Assembly (NCBI RefSeq): GCF_014333585.1
Contig: NZ_JACSCW010000001.1
Coordinates: 1-64,000, forward strand
Direction: 5' to 3'
Source of the DNA: Hymenobacter sp. BT188
GTDB lineage: Bacteria > Bacteroidota > Bacteroidia > Cytophagales > Hymenobacteraceae
Length of the DNA: 64,000 nt
Positions 51,094 through 60,908 of this stretch are shown one piece after another (within the stretch, counting starts at the first letter, position 1; each line of letters opens with the position of its first letter). A program made the translations under genes and the position numbers. The notes below the pieces were generated by a model, which did not search any database, was not told where the DNA came from, and worked only from the letters and a program-made list of their open reading frames with translations.

Positions 51094-53214
51094 CTATTGA
51101 ATCACTAATTTCTGGGAAGAGGACCGGCCTGCTACCTCAAACTTGGTGATGTACATGCCCTTGGGCAGTGCGCCCAGGTTCTGGGTCAGCGACAGGCGCT
51201 GCGTGCCTTTGGTACGGAATACTTCGCGGCCGCTCAGATCGGACACTACCACGCTGATGGGCTGGTTTTCCTCGGCTACTACGTTGAAAGTCACCTCGCC
51301 CGTAGATGGGTTGGGATACACGCTTGCTTCGGTGCCCAGGGCTAATACGCCGCTGCCTTTGATGGAAGAAGCTGCTACTGCCGTCAACGACTCGCTTCGT
51401 ACGCGGTTCTTCAGCTCTTCGAATACTACATCAGCCTGCACGAAGCCGTAGCCGGTTTTGAAGTCGAAGCCCGTGTCAAAAACGCCAGGAGTCAGCGGGT
51501 TGTCCATATCAAGCGCCGAGGCAATCAGGCGCTTTCTGATCTGGGTGGGGGGCAAATTGCCGACTACGCCGCCCAGCATAAGCGCCCCCACGGCCGCTAC
51601 GTGCGGTGCCGCCGCCGAGGTACCAAAGAAGTTGGGGAAAGCATCTGCATCAATCGGAGTGTCAGCGCCGAAGAAAGTAGTGTTGGCTCCGTCGGGGCCA
51701 GTTACCTCAGGCTTCTCATATACCTGTGGCTTTTTCAGCTCTACGCCATCCTCAAAATAAATTGGCGTGCCACCCAACGACGAAAAGCCATTGATGATCG
51801 GGCGGGGCGTGTTGGGGTTAAACTGCGGTGTGTTGAAATAGGCCGAAGCACCCACAGCAATAACCTTTTCCGCGTTGGCGTGGCCGGCAATGGTAGAGCT
51901 ACGCGTGTCGTACTCCACAGCAAGGGGCGTGCTGCCGAAGTTGATGTACTTCAGCAGCTTAGGATCGGGGCCGGCAAACTTGGTAATAACCAGCTCGACG
52001 GTGGCTGCGGCATTTCCATTATTGGTGACACCCAGAATTTCCACGGGGTCGCCGTTGGCTATGTTATCGGCGGCAGAAAAAGCGATGAGAGTATTACCAA
52101 AGAACAGATACATATCCATGTCGGTCTTGGCACCGGCTACGCCGTTAGCCGAGAAAAATGGATCAGTCCATTGTAGGGAAATCGTCAGGCTGCCACGGGC
52201 AGGTATCCTAATGCTCTGGCGAACGTCGCCGGGAGCGAAAGCGTGGGCTGTGCCCTCAAGGCCAGGTACTACGATGCCCGAGTTGGCGTAGGGTGCCTGA
52301 TAGGATTGCTGCCCCTGGTTGCCGGCGGACGAGAAATACGAAGAGCCCCGATCTACCACTTCCTCAGCGGCCTGCGCAATAATACCATCCTCGAAGAAAG
52401 GCTCAGCGAAGTAAATAACATCGTCCACAATCATGCGGCTTCCGGCCTCCTCAAGGCGAATAATGCCCTGGGCAAAGCTGGCCTGACCCAGAAAAGCGGT
52501 GTGAAAGGCAAGGTCGGCGCCGGGCGCTACATCGTGCACCAGCTCCGCCATGCCACGACCTTCGTCGCTGCCGCCGCTGGGCAAATCTTCCAGCACCTGT
52601 ACGTTGGCTGGCAAGTCGCCGCTGGCTACTCCGGCCGCGGCCCCATTCCGATTGTTATAGCTATCGGAGAGGATACCCACCTTCACCCCGGCCCCTGACA
52701 CGTTGTACTTGGCGCGCACCAAATCCGACTTCAGCGATACGTCGCCCTGGCTGGTTACGGCACCCACGTTGCGGGCCGGCGTGTAAGCCGGGCGCACAAA
52801 CAGCAGGGAGTTAACCGCTTCCAGGCCTTGCAGCTTGGCAATCGGGAACAAGCCCGAAACCATAACACCGTAGGAAGCCCCGCTTTTTAGGCCCTGGGCC
52901 TGCAGCTCCTGCAATAGTCCACTTGCGTTGCCTTCAACGGAGGTAGCCTCAATGACAACATAGCCGTCAAAAATCTGAACGTCAGGCGTTACAGAAAGGC
53001 CTTCTACCTGACTAACCACAGGAGCCGAGCGTTGCGCCCTCGCTGCCTGATCTTCGGCCACCTTCATCAGGTCAGCAGAAATCTTGGATTTTTTGTTTTT
53101 GGCTATGCCTGAGCCTCTTTCTTGGCTTTTTCCCTGAGCCAGCACTTGGGTCTCGCTAACTAACGCAAGGGCTAGGGAGCCCAGCAGTAGTTGCCTCATG
53201 TAATGTTTTTTCAT
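51094..53214 (-). CDS. Secreted S8-like serine peptidase with T9SS type A sorting domain
   Basis: A 706-residue secreted protein. Signal peptide to about residue 27 (VSETQVLAQ), a prodomain-like region, then a subtilase domain (about 170-610). Asp184 in VGILSDSY, the oxyanion Asn299 in SSAGNQG and Ser533 in GTSAAAPHVAAVGAL are in place, but the HGT/HGTH motif is replaced by DEGRGMAEL (217-225), so the catalytic His is missing and Glu218 takes its place. The last 75 residues (VYPNPSTGEVTFNV to SSQKLVIQ) are a type A sorting domain for the type IX secretion system. Upstream 450 bp are noncoding. Confidence 0.9.
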   Translation of the reverse strand: MKKHYMRQLLLGSLALALVSETQVLAQGKSQERGSGIAKNKKSKISADLMKVAEDQAARAQRSAPVVSQVEGLSVTPDVQIFDGYVVIEATSVEGNASGLLQELQAQGLKSGASYGVMVSGLFPIAKLQGLEAVNSLLFVRPAYTPARNVGAVTSQGDVSLKSDLVRAKYNVSGAGVKVGILSDSYNNRNGAAAGVASGDLPANVQVLEDLPSGGSDEGRGMAELVHDVAPGADLAFHTAFLGQASFAQGIIRLEEAGSRMIVDDVIYFAEPFFEDGIIAQAAEEVVDRGSSYFSSAGNQGQQSYQAPYANSGIVVPGLEGTAHAFAPGDVRQSIRIPARGSLTISLQWTDPFFSANGVAGAKTDMDMYLFFGNTLIAFSAADNIANGDPVEILGVTNNGNAAATVELVITKFAGPDPKLLKYINFGSTPLAVEYDTRSSTIAGHANAEKVIAVGASAYFNTPQFNPNTPRPIINGFSSLGGTPIYFEDGVELKKPQVYEKPEVTGPDGANTTFFGADTPIDADAFPNFFGTSAAAPHVAAVGALMLGGVVGNLPPTQIRKRLIASALDMDNPLTPGVFDTGFDFKTGYGFVQADVVFEELKNRVRSESLTAVAASSIKGSGVLALGTEASVYPNPSTGEVTFNVVAEENQPISVVVSDLSGREVFRTKGTQRLSLTQNLGALPKGMYITKFEVAGRSSSQKLVIQ

Positions 53215-53681
53215 ACCAGAATAGTTAGGTAAGAGTGAAGTGGACTAGAAAAAAACAATGTTTTGAGGAGGAGCTTATATAATTATCAAAGTGGAAAAAT
53301 GTTATATATCATTTTTTAGTCTGCGGGAAGTTTTTGCACAAATAAGTCGAGGCTCAACATCAACCATTCGCTACTGCGCATGACAGGCGCTTTAGCCGCA
53401 TATACATAGAGTATTGAGTAGTAAAATTCCTGAGATTAATTTATTGCTGCCCGCGTTGGGCTAAGCCTTGATGGCCTCTAAAAAGCCCCCCACACCTACC
53501 TTCAGCTGCCGTAATAGCTGACCATGCTACGGGAGCATGCTTGAGTCAAATCACGACTGTGTGTCCTATCACTCAATAACTTTGCCCCCCGGCCACCGTA
53601 CTGTGAAGTGCCCGCTAAGGCCAACGCGCTTAGGTATCTGGAGCGGTGTGAATGCCGGAGTAGTTGACGAAGCCGAAGTGT
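53215..53681. other. Intergenic gap with two GCCCCCC motifs
   Basis: About 470 bases between divergent genes. The half next to the peptidase is AT-rich and probably its promoter region. Unpaired motif copies lie at 53485-53491 and 53584-53590. No coding signal is convincing. Confidence 0.5.
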
Positions 53682-54113
53682 ATGTGGATTGTCTTTTCGT
53701 TGTTAGCGGCCGTGTCGGCGGCTGTGGTAGTTACCCTTTCCAAGGCCGGCATTAAGAATGTTGATTCCAGCCTGGCCTTCGCCATACAGTCGGTGCTGAT
53801 TTTGCTGGTGGCGTGGAGTGTGGTCGCTTATCAGGGCAATCTGCCGGATGTATCGCGCATCGACCGGCGGAGCCTGACCTTTCTGGTAATAGCCGGCATC
53901 GTGACGTGCGTATCGTCGCTGCTGTCGTTTCAAGCCCTTAAGCTTGGCGAGGCATCGCGCGCCTCGCCCCTCGACAAAGTGTCGCTGGTATTTTCTATAA
54001 TTCTGGCCGTCGTTTTCCTGAAAGAAAAAATCAACTGGCAGGTAATTGTGGGAGCGTTGCTGATGGCCGCCGGCGCACTGTTTATCGCGCTGGCCAAGCC
54101 CTCATCCAACTAA
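53682..54113 (+). CDS. EamA-domain transporter (single-domain DMT)
   Basis: A 143-residue membrane protein with five hydrophobic helices, one EamA unit instead of the usual two, as in the small multidrug-resistance-like DMT proteins that work as dimers. FSLLAAVSAAVVVTLSKAGIKNVDS, LLSFQALKLGEASRASPLDKVSLVFS and LKEKINWQVIVGALLMAAGALFI are typical. ATG at 53682 is preferred to a TTG 18 bases upstream. Substrate unknown. Confidence 0.85.
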   Translation: MWIVFSLLAAVSAAVVVTLSKAGIKNVDSSLAFAIQSVLILLVAWSVVAYQGNLPDVSRIDRRSLTFLVIAGIVTCVSSLLSFQALKLGEASRASPLDKVSLVFSIILAVVFLKEKINWQVIVGALLMAAGALFIALAKPSSN

Positions 54114-54137
54114 ATTATGCGGCGGAATCAGGCCCGA

Positions 54138-54587
54138 CTAAGAGCGGCGCATGGGAATGTGCGGAATGCCGTCTTCCAAGTACATTTCGCCGCACTGCAC
54201 GAAGCCGAAACTACCGTAAAATCTCTCTAAATATTGCTGTGCACCAATCTTAATGGGCTGGGGGGCAAAATACCGCTCGCAGTGCGTAATTGCCTGGCGC
54301 ATCAGTTCCTGCCCAAGGCCGAAGCGCCGAAACTCAGGCGCGACAATTACCCGCCCAATGCTGACTTCCTCGTAGCTGATACCGGCGTCGAAAAGCCGGG
54401 CGTAGGCTGCTAATTTTCCGTCGGGTGTGTGCCCCAACAGGTGATATGCCGCCATATCCTGGCCGTCAATATCCTGAAAAGCACAGGCTTGCTCCACCAC
54501 AAATACCTCGCTGCGGAGTTGCAGCAATTCGTATAGCTCGGTTAAAGATAAGTCGTTGAATTGCTTGCAGGTCCAGGATAATGTCAT
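54138..54587 (-). CDS. GNAT acetyltransferase, ElaA-like
   Basis: A 149-residue GNAT N-acetyltransferase closely following the ElaA pattern: LYELLQLRSEVFVVEQACAFQDIDGQD at the start, VSIGRVIVAPEFRRFGLGQELM (acetyl-CoA loop, R-x-x-G-x-G/A) near 75-97 and YGSFGFVQCGEMYLEDGIPHIPM at the end. The ATG at 54587 is chosen because upstream residues are not family-like. Acceptor unknown. One GCCCCCC motif (complement, 54260). Confidence 0.9.
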   Translation of the reverse strand: MTLSWTCKQFNDLSLTELYELLQLRSEVFVVEQACAFQDIDGQDMAAYHLLGHTPDGKLAAYARLFDAGISYEEVSIGRVIVAPEFRRFGLGQELMRQAITHCERYFAPQPIKIGAQQYLERFYGSFGFVQCGEMYLEDGIPHIPMRRS

Positions 54588-54646
54588 GTGTAGTATTGCT
54601 GCTATTACGGGCAAAATAAGAGCTGATTCTTTTGCGAAAACAAGGC

Positions 54647-56080
54647 TTATTTGCGTTTGATTTTCTTCAATGATTCAGCCAGATCTCGAGCCGAATAAAC
54701 TTTGCCGCGGGAAACAACAGCGGCTATTTTTTTGATGTTGTTAATGTCAGCCAGCGGGTTCTGATTCAGCAATACCAAGTCAGCATATTTCCCGGCTCCA
54801 ATGCTGCCCGATTGATCGGCCACGCCCATAAACGTGGCGCCGTTGATAGTGGCCGTGCGTAGGGCCTGCGCGGGCGTAAGTCCGGCCTGCACTAGCAATT
54901 TCAACTCGCCCTGCAACGACACGCCAGGGTACACAAACGAATTGAAAGGGCCACTGTCGGAGCCAGCCAGAATGGTGACGCCAGCGGCCTGCATTTCTGG
55001 TATCATCGACATAAACTTGGCCGAGAGCCTTTTGCCGAAGGCAACGGTTTCCTTGGGCTGCCGCTTCGCATTGTTGTAGCGGCCCATGTAGGTGGCCTGA
55101 ATCCTGGGGTCGATGTAGGCAAGCATGGTGTCGCGGGCGTGATCCTGCTCCGTTATTCCGGCCAGCGTTTTCTGAATGAATAAGGTAGGAACCACCGCCG
55201 TTTTGCGGTCTGCCAGGGTTTTGAACATAGCGGCCGCCACCGTCGCGTCGTAGGTTTTATAAATGGTGGGCAGCACCGCAAACAAGCCGAGCGGCTTGTC
55301 GGTGAGCAGGCTCTGCTTGATAGCGGCCGTCAGGCTGTCTTCGCGGGAAGAGCACCCTTTGAACACATAATACAGGTGCTCACTGGCATCGAGTCCCCGC
55401 TCGGCAGCCTCACGCAGCGTGACGGTGTAGGGCATGTGGCCCGTTGTTTTGAGGCCGCGTTTTTCAGCTTCGGTAATAACATTCAGGAAAGCCTCGCCCG
55501 AAATTTTGCTCTCATAAATCTTGACGTAATCTACCCGCAGCTTCTGCAAGGAATCCAGGGCAGCAGTTACTTGGGCGGGTGTTTCTACTGCCAAAGAGCC
55601 AGGCCACGTGCCGCCCGGACCATCAATCTTGGGCCCCGAAGTGAAGATTCTGGGCCCCGCTAGTTTGCCGGCATTGATCTGCTCGCGCCAGGCGTAAACC
55701 GCTGGTGTTAGGTCGCCGCCCGCGTCGCGAACGGTTGTGATGCCGTGCGCCATATACAGCGGCAGTAGGTTCTTATTTGCTTCCGTCAGCGTGTCGCCGC
55801 CCCGAAAATGCACGTGCATATCCCACAAGCCAGGCATGAGGTATTTGCCGGTGCCATCCAGGTGTTGGGTGGCATGCTGGGGGGCTTTTTCGGCGCTTTC
55901 TATGCGCTGAATCAGGCCGTTTGAAACAACCACATTCTGATCAGTCTGCACAGTGCCGGTTAGCACATCAATCACATTGACGTGGGTAATAACCAGGTCG
56001 GCTTTATTCGATTTTACTGCAGCACATTGCGTCAGAATGAAGGCGAGTGAGCAGGCAGCAGCGAGGAGGTGTAGTTTCAT
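54647..56080 (-). CDS. Amidohydrolase lipoprotein (imidazolonepropionase-like)
   Basis: A 477-residue secreted amidohydrolase. Signal peptide with lipobox LTQC (Cys about 18) from the ATG at 56080; an in-frame extension to 56275 reaches into a repeat and is not used. DMHVHF near residue 83 is the HxH metal site, GHMPY and SEHLYY near 215-235 supply histidines, and AGSDSGPFN near 368 the catalytic Asp. SIGAGKYADLVLLNQNPL near the end is the usual composite-domain strand. Enzymes of this type hydrolyse cyclic amides or X-Pro dipeptides. GCCCCCC motif (complement, 55879). Confidence 0.9.
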   Translation of the reverse strand: MKLHLLAAACSLAFILTQCAAVKSNKADLVITHVNVIDVLTGTVQTDQNVVVSNGLIQRIESAEKAPQHATQHLDGTGKYLMPGLWDMHVHFRGGDTLTEANKNLLPLYMAHGITTVRDAGGDLTPAVYAWREQINAGKLAGPRIFTSGPKIDGPGGTWPGSLAVETPAQVTAALDSLQKLRVDYVKIYESKISGEAFLNVITEAEKRGLKTTGHMPYTVTLREAAERGLDASEHLYYVFKGCSSREDSLTAAIKQSLLTDKPLGLFAVLPTIYKTYDATVAAAMFKTLADRKTAVVPTLFIQKTLAGITEQDHARDTMLAYIDPRIQATYMGRYNNAKRQPKETVAFGKRLSAKFMSMIPEMQAAGVTILAGSDSGPFNSFVYPGVSLQGELKLLVQAGLTPAQALRTATINGATFMGVADQSGSIGAGKYADLVLLNQNPLADINNIKKIAAVVSRGKVYSARDLAESLKKIKRK

Positions 56081-56209
56081 AAAAGCAGAGAAGCGGCGAG
56101 AAACAGAGAGCGGAGAAATTCCAATCGTACTTGGCTCAGCTAAAGTAGCGCAATTTGCCCCCCAGCCCTTTACGTGACTATAACAACCTTGTATTCTTAC
56201 CTTACAGAC

Positions 56210-56307
56210 CGTCATGCAGAGACGGAGCCGAAGCGTCTCGCGTGCTGACGCTGGATTGCTATTCCTGCTAAACACGCGAGATGCTTCGGCTCCGCCTCTG
56301 CATGACG
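56210..56307. repeat. 98-bp REP-like palindrome
   Basis: Two 35-bp arms (56210-56244 and 56273-56307) match with two mismatches around a 28-bp loop. The ends read CGTCATGCAGAG. It sits between the amidohydrolase start and the oxidoreductase stop. It shares its GTCATSC ends and an inner CTCGCGTG with the palindrome at 63533-63619. Confidence 0.85.
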
Positions 56308-56346
56308 TTCTTATTGGATAACAGATTTAGACGACCTTGCTGCTCT

Positions 56347-57567
56347 TTACCGGCTATTGGTGCGGTCAATTATATTCTGCACGTCCTTGGTCGATACTTT
56401 CTGCCCGGTTTCGGCGGCGCGGTAGATGGCGGCCATGAGCTGCACATCGCGCAGGCCCATTTCGCCGGGTACGCGGGTAGGTTTGTTGTTGAGAATACAG
56501 TCGGCAAAATTGTCCATTTGCAGAGCCTGTTGATTCACGTTTTGCAGGTTCATCGGGCCCTTGCTGGTGGTGCCTTTTATGCCGCCGTAGCCGAAAGCCG
56601 GCGAGAGCTCAAATTTGCCTTTGGCCGCTTCGGCCTGGAGGCGGTTGGGCAGGCTTTCGGCGTAGCTGGTGCGGCAATCGGCTACTGAGCCGTCGGCAAA
56701 CTGGAACTGCCAGTTTACGCCCGCTTCCACTTCTTTGAAGTATTTATTGTCGGCGGGCTTGGGCGTAAATTTCGCCGTTACGGAGGCCGGAAGCTGGCCT
56801 TTGGTGTACACTACGCCTTGCACGCAATAAATGCCCAGATCCACCAATGGACCACCGCCAGCCAGCTCCTTATCCACGCGCCAGGGCGTGTCGTTGTTGA
56901 ACACGTACCCATTGTCGGCCACCAGACGCTTGATCGGGCCGTAGATTTCCTTTTGACCCAAGCGCATCATTTCCATATTGTGGGGCTCGAAGTGCAGGCG
57001 GTAGCCGATGCTGAACTTCTTGTTAGCTTTTTTGGCGGTATCTATCATCTGCCGGCACTCGGCGGGCGTCATAGCCATGGGCTTTTCGCAGATCACGTGC
57101 TTGCCCGCCTGCAAGGCCCGGATAGTGTATTCGGCGTGCATAGCAATGGGCAGCACCACGTACACGATATCAATATCGGGGTTGTCCACGATGCGGTCGA
57201 ATGACTTATAGTCGTAGACGTTTTTGTCGGGGATATTATACTTGGCTTTCCACACCGGCACTTTCTCCGGCGAGCCCGTCACGATGCCGGCCAGGCGGCA
57301 CAGCTTGGTTTCCTGTAAGGCCGGCGCCAACTGCCCGGTGCTGTATTTGCCCAACCCCACCAGGGCCACATTCAACTGCTTGCCCGCCTGCCACGCTTCC
57401 AGACTGGCCGGCCCGAAGCTGCTTGCTTCCAGGCCGGTAAGTGAGCCAGCCAGCCCCGAAGTGCCCAGCAAAATGCCCCCCAGACCCAGGGAGGCGTGGC
57501 GCAAAAAGTCGCGGCGCGAGGCAGAAGCGCTGGCAGAAGAAGAGGAGATATCGTCGTAGGTTTTCAT
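56347..57567 (-). CDS. Gfo/Idh/MocA family oxidoreductase with Tat signal
   Basis: A 406-residue NAD(P)-dependent sugar dehydrogenase-like protein. The N-terminus has a twin-arginine signal (SRRDFLRHASLGLGG, about 17-31), so it is exported folded. The Rossmann domain starts at LNVALVGLGKYSTGQL and contains the hallmark ICEKPMAMTPAEC near 160; the C-terminal alpha/beta domain with YRLHFEPHNMEM follows. It resembles glucose-fructose oxidoreductase or exported glycosidase-like members. Context does not give a substrate. GCCCCCC motif at 57475. Confidence 0.92.
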   Translation of the reverse strand: MKTYDDISSSSASASASRRDFLRHASLGLGGILLGTSGLAGSLTGLEASSFGPASLEAWQAGKQLNVALVGLGKYSTGQLAPALQETKLCRLAGIVTGSPEKVPVWKAKYNIPDKNVYDYKSFDRIVDNPDIDIVYVVLPIAMHAEYTIRALQAGKHVICEKPMAMTPAECRQMIDTAKKANKKFSIGYRLHFEPHNMEMMRLGQKEIYGPIKRLVADNGYVFNNDTPWRVDKELAGGGPLVDLGIYCVQGVVYTKGQLPASVTAKFTPKPADNKYFKEVEAGVNWQFQFADGSVADCRTSYAESLPNRLQAEAAKGKFELSPAFGYGGIKGTTSKGPMNLQNVNQQALQMDNFADCILNNKPTRVPGEMGLRDVQLMAAIYRAAETGQKVSTKDVQNIIDRTNSR

Positions 57568-57689
57568 GGCAGAGAGTTGGGGTATGGTAGCATTACCTCG
57601 CCAGGCAATTCTGGGTTGCGCTAATAGGCTGGTAATAACGATGATCTTGTAAACAGGAAATCAGACTTATACATAAGAAAAGACAACGA

Positions 57690-57721
57690 AAAGGGGCAGC
57701 TGACCGCGCAGCTGCCCCTTT
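57690..57721. terminator. Hairpin terminator
   Basis: AAAGGGGCAGCTG (57690-57702) and its complement (57709-57721) form a perfect 13-bp stem after the minus-strand stress-protein gene. Confidence 0.85.
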
Positions 57722-57742
57722 GTAATGGATAGCAAATGACCG

Positions 57743-58243
57743 TTAGCGCAGGCGCTCGTCGTCGTCAAGTGGCCGGTCGATGATGCGGCTGCGCAACACG
57801 GTATTGGTCGTGACGGGCTGGGTTGCCGCAACGGTAGGATCTGGGTGGGGGCCCGGTGCGGGACCATGGGCCGACAGCGGTACGCCGCCGTGCTGCGCCA
57901 CGTAGCGCCGGGCGTACTCGGAGGCATTTACCGCCCCGTGCTGATCGAGGAGCGCCTGCACCTGCTCGGCATCTTGGCGGGAGCGCACATGGATGGTGAG
58001 CGTGGTGCCCCGGCGGGCGGCTTCCGAGTGGTCGCGCACATCGTGCTCGTGGCCCGTAAACACGGCCCGGAAGAAGTTATGGAAAGAGTCATTTTCAGGA
58101 AACTCGCCCGTGGGATTGTCCTGGTTGACATCGGCCGTGGTCACGTCGATATACTCGCGGCCAATGCCATGACCGACAAGCGCGTGAAGGGCTTTATTCG
58201 CAACGTCGGCGTTTTCAAATACGCCAATTACAGTGTATGCCAT
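57743..58243 (-). CDS. General stress protein 17M-like (YflT-domain) protein
   Basis: A 166-residue protein with an N-terminal YflT/GSP17M-type domain (YTVIGVFENADVANKALHALVGHGI, then HDVRDHSEAARRGTTLTIHV and QALLDQHGAVN), about residues 1-110, followed by a Pro/His-rich flexible tail. Members are induced by general stress; the molecular role is unknown. The gene has its own terminator. Confidence 0.8.
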   Translation of the reverse strand: MAYTVIGVFENADVANKALHALVGHGIGREYIDVTTADVNQDNPTGEFPENDSFHNFFRAVFTGHEHDVRDHSEAARRGTTLTIHVRSRQDAEQVQALLDQHGAVNASEYARRYVAQHGGVPLSAHGPAPGPHPDPTVAATQPVTTNTVLRSRIIDRPLDDDERLR

Positions 58244-58523
58244 GGCAGATCGGGGTTAGGGAGTGAGAATGGAGTAGGAAGATCGGGAATATTTGCTCCC
58301 GCGGAAAGGAGTTTTTTCAACGTTGGATTCCCGTCATAGGTTGGGGTGCCGGCTGAGTTGCCGCGGAGGCCGAGTTAGCAGATACCTAGGTTCTAACTGG
58401 TGTCTGACTTCGCGTTGGCAGGGCTGCCGCACGCTTCATCCGGCTTATCCGACACTTCAGTAACCTTTCTTTTCAACGGGCTCAGCAGCCGACCACTTTT
58501 GGTCAATACTTCGCTGCTACCCC

Positions 58524-60767
58524 ATGAAACGAATCCTGCTTCCGCTGCTTCTATTCCTGATTACTGCCAAATACGTAGCCGCCCAAACGGCCGCTACCAC
58601 GCTCAGCGGCACCGTCCGCGACCAGAGTGGGCGGGCGTTGCCGGGCGTGAACGTATTCCTGAAAACGACCTTCGATGGCGCCAGCACCGATTCGGTGGGA
58701 CACTTTCACTTCAGCACCCGGCAAACCGGTACGCTGCCGCTGGTGGCTACGCTGCTCGGCTATCAGCTTCAGGAGCAGAGCGTAACGCTCGATGGTAAAC
58801 CTCAGCGCTTCACCTTCACGCTGAAAGAAGCCCGCAACCAGCTTGGCGCCGTGACCATTACTTCCGGCACGTTCGAAGCTGGCGGCGACAAGCGCAATAC
58901 CGTCTTTTCGGCCCGCGACGTGGTAACCACGGCCGGTGCCTCGGCTGATGTGGCGGGGGCGCTGAACACCATGCCCGGTACCACCCGCAACGGGGAAGAA
59001 GGCCGCCTGTTTGTGCGCGGCGGCTCGGCCGGCGAAACCCGGCAATACCTGGATGGGGTGCCCTTGCAAAGCCCCTATAATGCCAGCGTATCGGGAGTGC
59101 CGGCCAGGGGGCGTTTTTCACCGATGCTGTTCAAAGGCATGGCCTTTAGCACGGGCGGCTACTCGGCCGAGTACGGACAGGCGCTGTCGGCTATCGTGGC
59201 GTTGCAGTCAGAAGATTTGGCCCCCGAAACGCAAACTGGTATATCGTTGCTGTCGCTGGGGGCGCTGAGTTTGTCGCACCAGCAGCGCTACGAGCGCTCG
59301 TCGGTGGCCGTGACGGGCGATTACATGAACATGCGGCCCTACTTCGGACTGGTGCCTCAGCAGCTACTCACGGCGTTTCAATCGTCGGGCGGTTCGGTGG
59401 CACTGCGTCAGCGCACCGGCGAGGCGGGCCTGGTGAAAGCTTATGGAGCGTTCAATCAGCAGCGCATAGGAGTGCGGCAGCCGGAGACCGAATGGGAGGG
59501 AGGGCGGCCCGTGAATCTGGAGGCCAACAATGTGTACTTGAATACCACCTTTCGCAGTCCGTTGCGGCGGGGCTGGTCGGTGCAGACCGGCGCGGCAGCG
59601 ACGCGGGATGTGCAAACGGCCCGCATTGCCGTCCGCGACACGCAAACCCAGCAAGTAAGCGACCAGGCCCGACACGAGCTGGAGCAGTCGCTGGTAGGCC
59701 GACTTGTGCTTACCAACGACTCGGCCAGCGCCTACTGGAACGTGAAGCTAGGAGTAGAAGGCTTGGCCCAAAGCAACCAGCAGCGCTACGAATTTGCCCC
59801 CCTGGACACTGTTTTTCGCTTTTCGGAGCGGCGTTTGGCCACGTTTGCGGAGTCTGATATTGCCTTCAGCAACAAGCTAGTGGGCCGGGTAGGCGGACGG
59901 GGTGAATATTCGGGTGTACTAAACCGCTGGAATGGCGCTCCACGCTTGGCGCTGGCGTATCAGGTAAATGAAAAAACGCAGCTTTCGGGGGCTTGGGGCT
60001 ACTTCTACCAAACCCCCGCCAGCGACCTGCTGATCAGGGCAGAAAACCGCCAGCAGCTGCGCTTCGAACGCGCTCAGCACTTCCAGCTTACGTATCTGCG
60101 GAGCCATGACGACCGCACGCTGCGGGTAGAAGCTTACGCCAAAACCTACGCTCATCTCGTTCGCTTCCATGAAAAAGCCCCCCAGAACCTGCTCACGCCT
60201 TTCGACCCGGCTTCGTACCGCAGCACGGGCCGCGGCTACGCCAACGGGGTAGATGTACTGTGGCGCGACCGTAAAACTGTCAAGAATGCCGATTACTGGG
60301 TGAGCTACGGCTTCCTGGATACGCGCCGGCACCAGCGCCTCGATCCGGTGCTGGCTGTGCCCACCTTTGCCGCCCGGCACAACCTATCGGTGGTAGGCAA
60401 GTACTGGCTGGCCAAAATACACACGCAGGTAGGCGCTACCTACACCTACAATAGCCCCCGCGCCTTTCACAATCCGAATGAGGCCGCTGGCTACAACCAG
60501 GGCCGCCTGCCCAACTTCCAGGATTTCAGCTTGAACGCCAGCTACGTCACTACGCTCTGGAAAAACCTGACCATTGTGCACGTATCGTGCACCAATGTGC
60601 TGGGGCGCGAGAATGTATTTGGCTACCGCTACGCCGCTGCCCCCGATGCGAATGGACTGTATTCCAGCACGGCCGTGCGGCCTTCTGCGCCGCGCATGGT
60701 ATTCGTGGCCTTACTCATCTCTATCAATAAAAAGCGCCCGGCCGACATCGACACGGCTCCGGAGTAA
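58524..60767 (+). CDS. TonB-dependent receptor with carboxypeptidase-like N-domain
   Basis: A 747-residue outer-membrane receptor. Signal peptide to about 20, a carboxypeptidase-regulatory-like domain (LSGTVRDQSGRALPGVNVFLKT, about 27-100), plug (GALNTMPGTTRNGEEGRLFVRGGSAGETRQYLDGVPLQSP broken across about 146-185) and a compact barrel. It lacks the SusC-specific LKDA-type signature and has no SusD partner, so it belongs to the siderophore/vitamin/peptide class; ligand unknown. GCCCCCC motifs at 59796 and 60177. Confidence 0.9.
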   Translation: MKRILLPLLLFLITAKYVAAQTAATTLSGTVRDQSGRALPGVNVFLKTTFDGASTDSVGHFHFSTRQTGTLPLVATLLGYQLQEQSVTLDGKPQRFTFTLKEARNQLGAVTITSGTFEAGGDKRNTVFSARDVVTTAGASADVAGALNTMPGTTRNGEEGRLFVRGGSAGETRQYLDGVPLQSPYNASVSGVPARGRFSPMLFKGMAFSTGGYSAEYGQALSAIVALQSEDLAPETQTGISLLSLGALSLSHQQRYERSSVAVTGDYMNMRPYFGLVPQQLLTAFQSSGGSVALRQRTGEAGLVKAYGAFNQQRIGVRQPETEWEGGRPVNLEANNVYLNTTFRSPLRRGWSVQTGAAATRDVQTARIAVRDTQTQQVSDQARHELEQSLVGRLVLTNDSASAYWNVKLGVEGLAQSNQQRYEFAPLDTVFRFSERRLATFAESDIAFSNKLVGRVGGRGEYSGVLNRWNGAPRLALAYQVNEKTQLSGAWGYFYQTPASDLLIRAENRQQLRFERAQHFQLTYLRSHDDRTLRVEAYAKTYAHLVRFHEKAPQNLLTPFDPASYRSTGRGYANGVDVLWRDRKTVKNADYWVSYGFLDTRRHQRLDPVLAVPTFAARHNLSVVGKYWLAKIHTQVGATYTYNSPRAFHNPNEAAGYNQGRLPNFQDFSLNASYVTTLWKNLTIVHVSCTNVLGRENVFGYRYAAAPDANGLYSSTAVRPSAPRMVFVALLISINKKRPADIDTAPE

Positions 60768-60908
60768 AGGCTCATCCGCCGACTTCTGCACTTCATCCTG
60801 CCCAACCGACGCTTCGGTAACAGAAAATTTTTCCACCCTCGGCCTTCGCTCATCTTTGACACAGGCTTTCCACTACACAGCTTTTCTCACTTCATTTTTC
60901 TGATAACC

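Noticed and set aside
51601..52176. 191-residue open frame opposite the subtilase
   Set aside because: Antisense shadow; the subtilase frame holds the active-site motifs.
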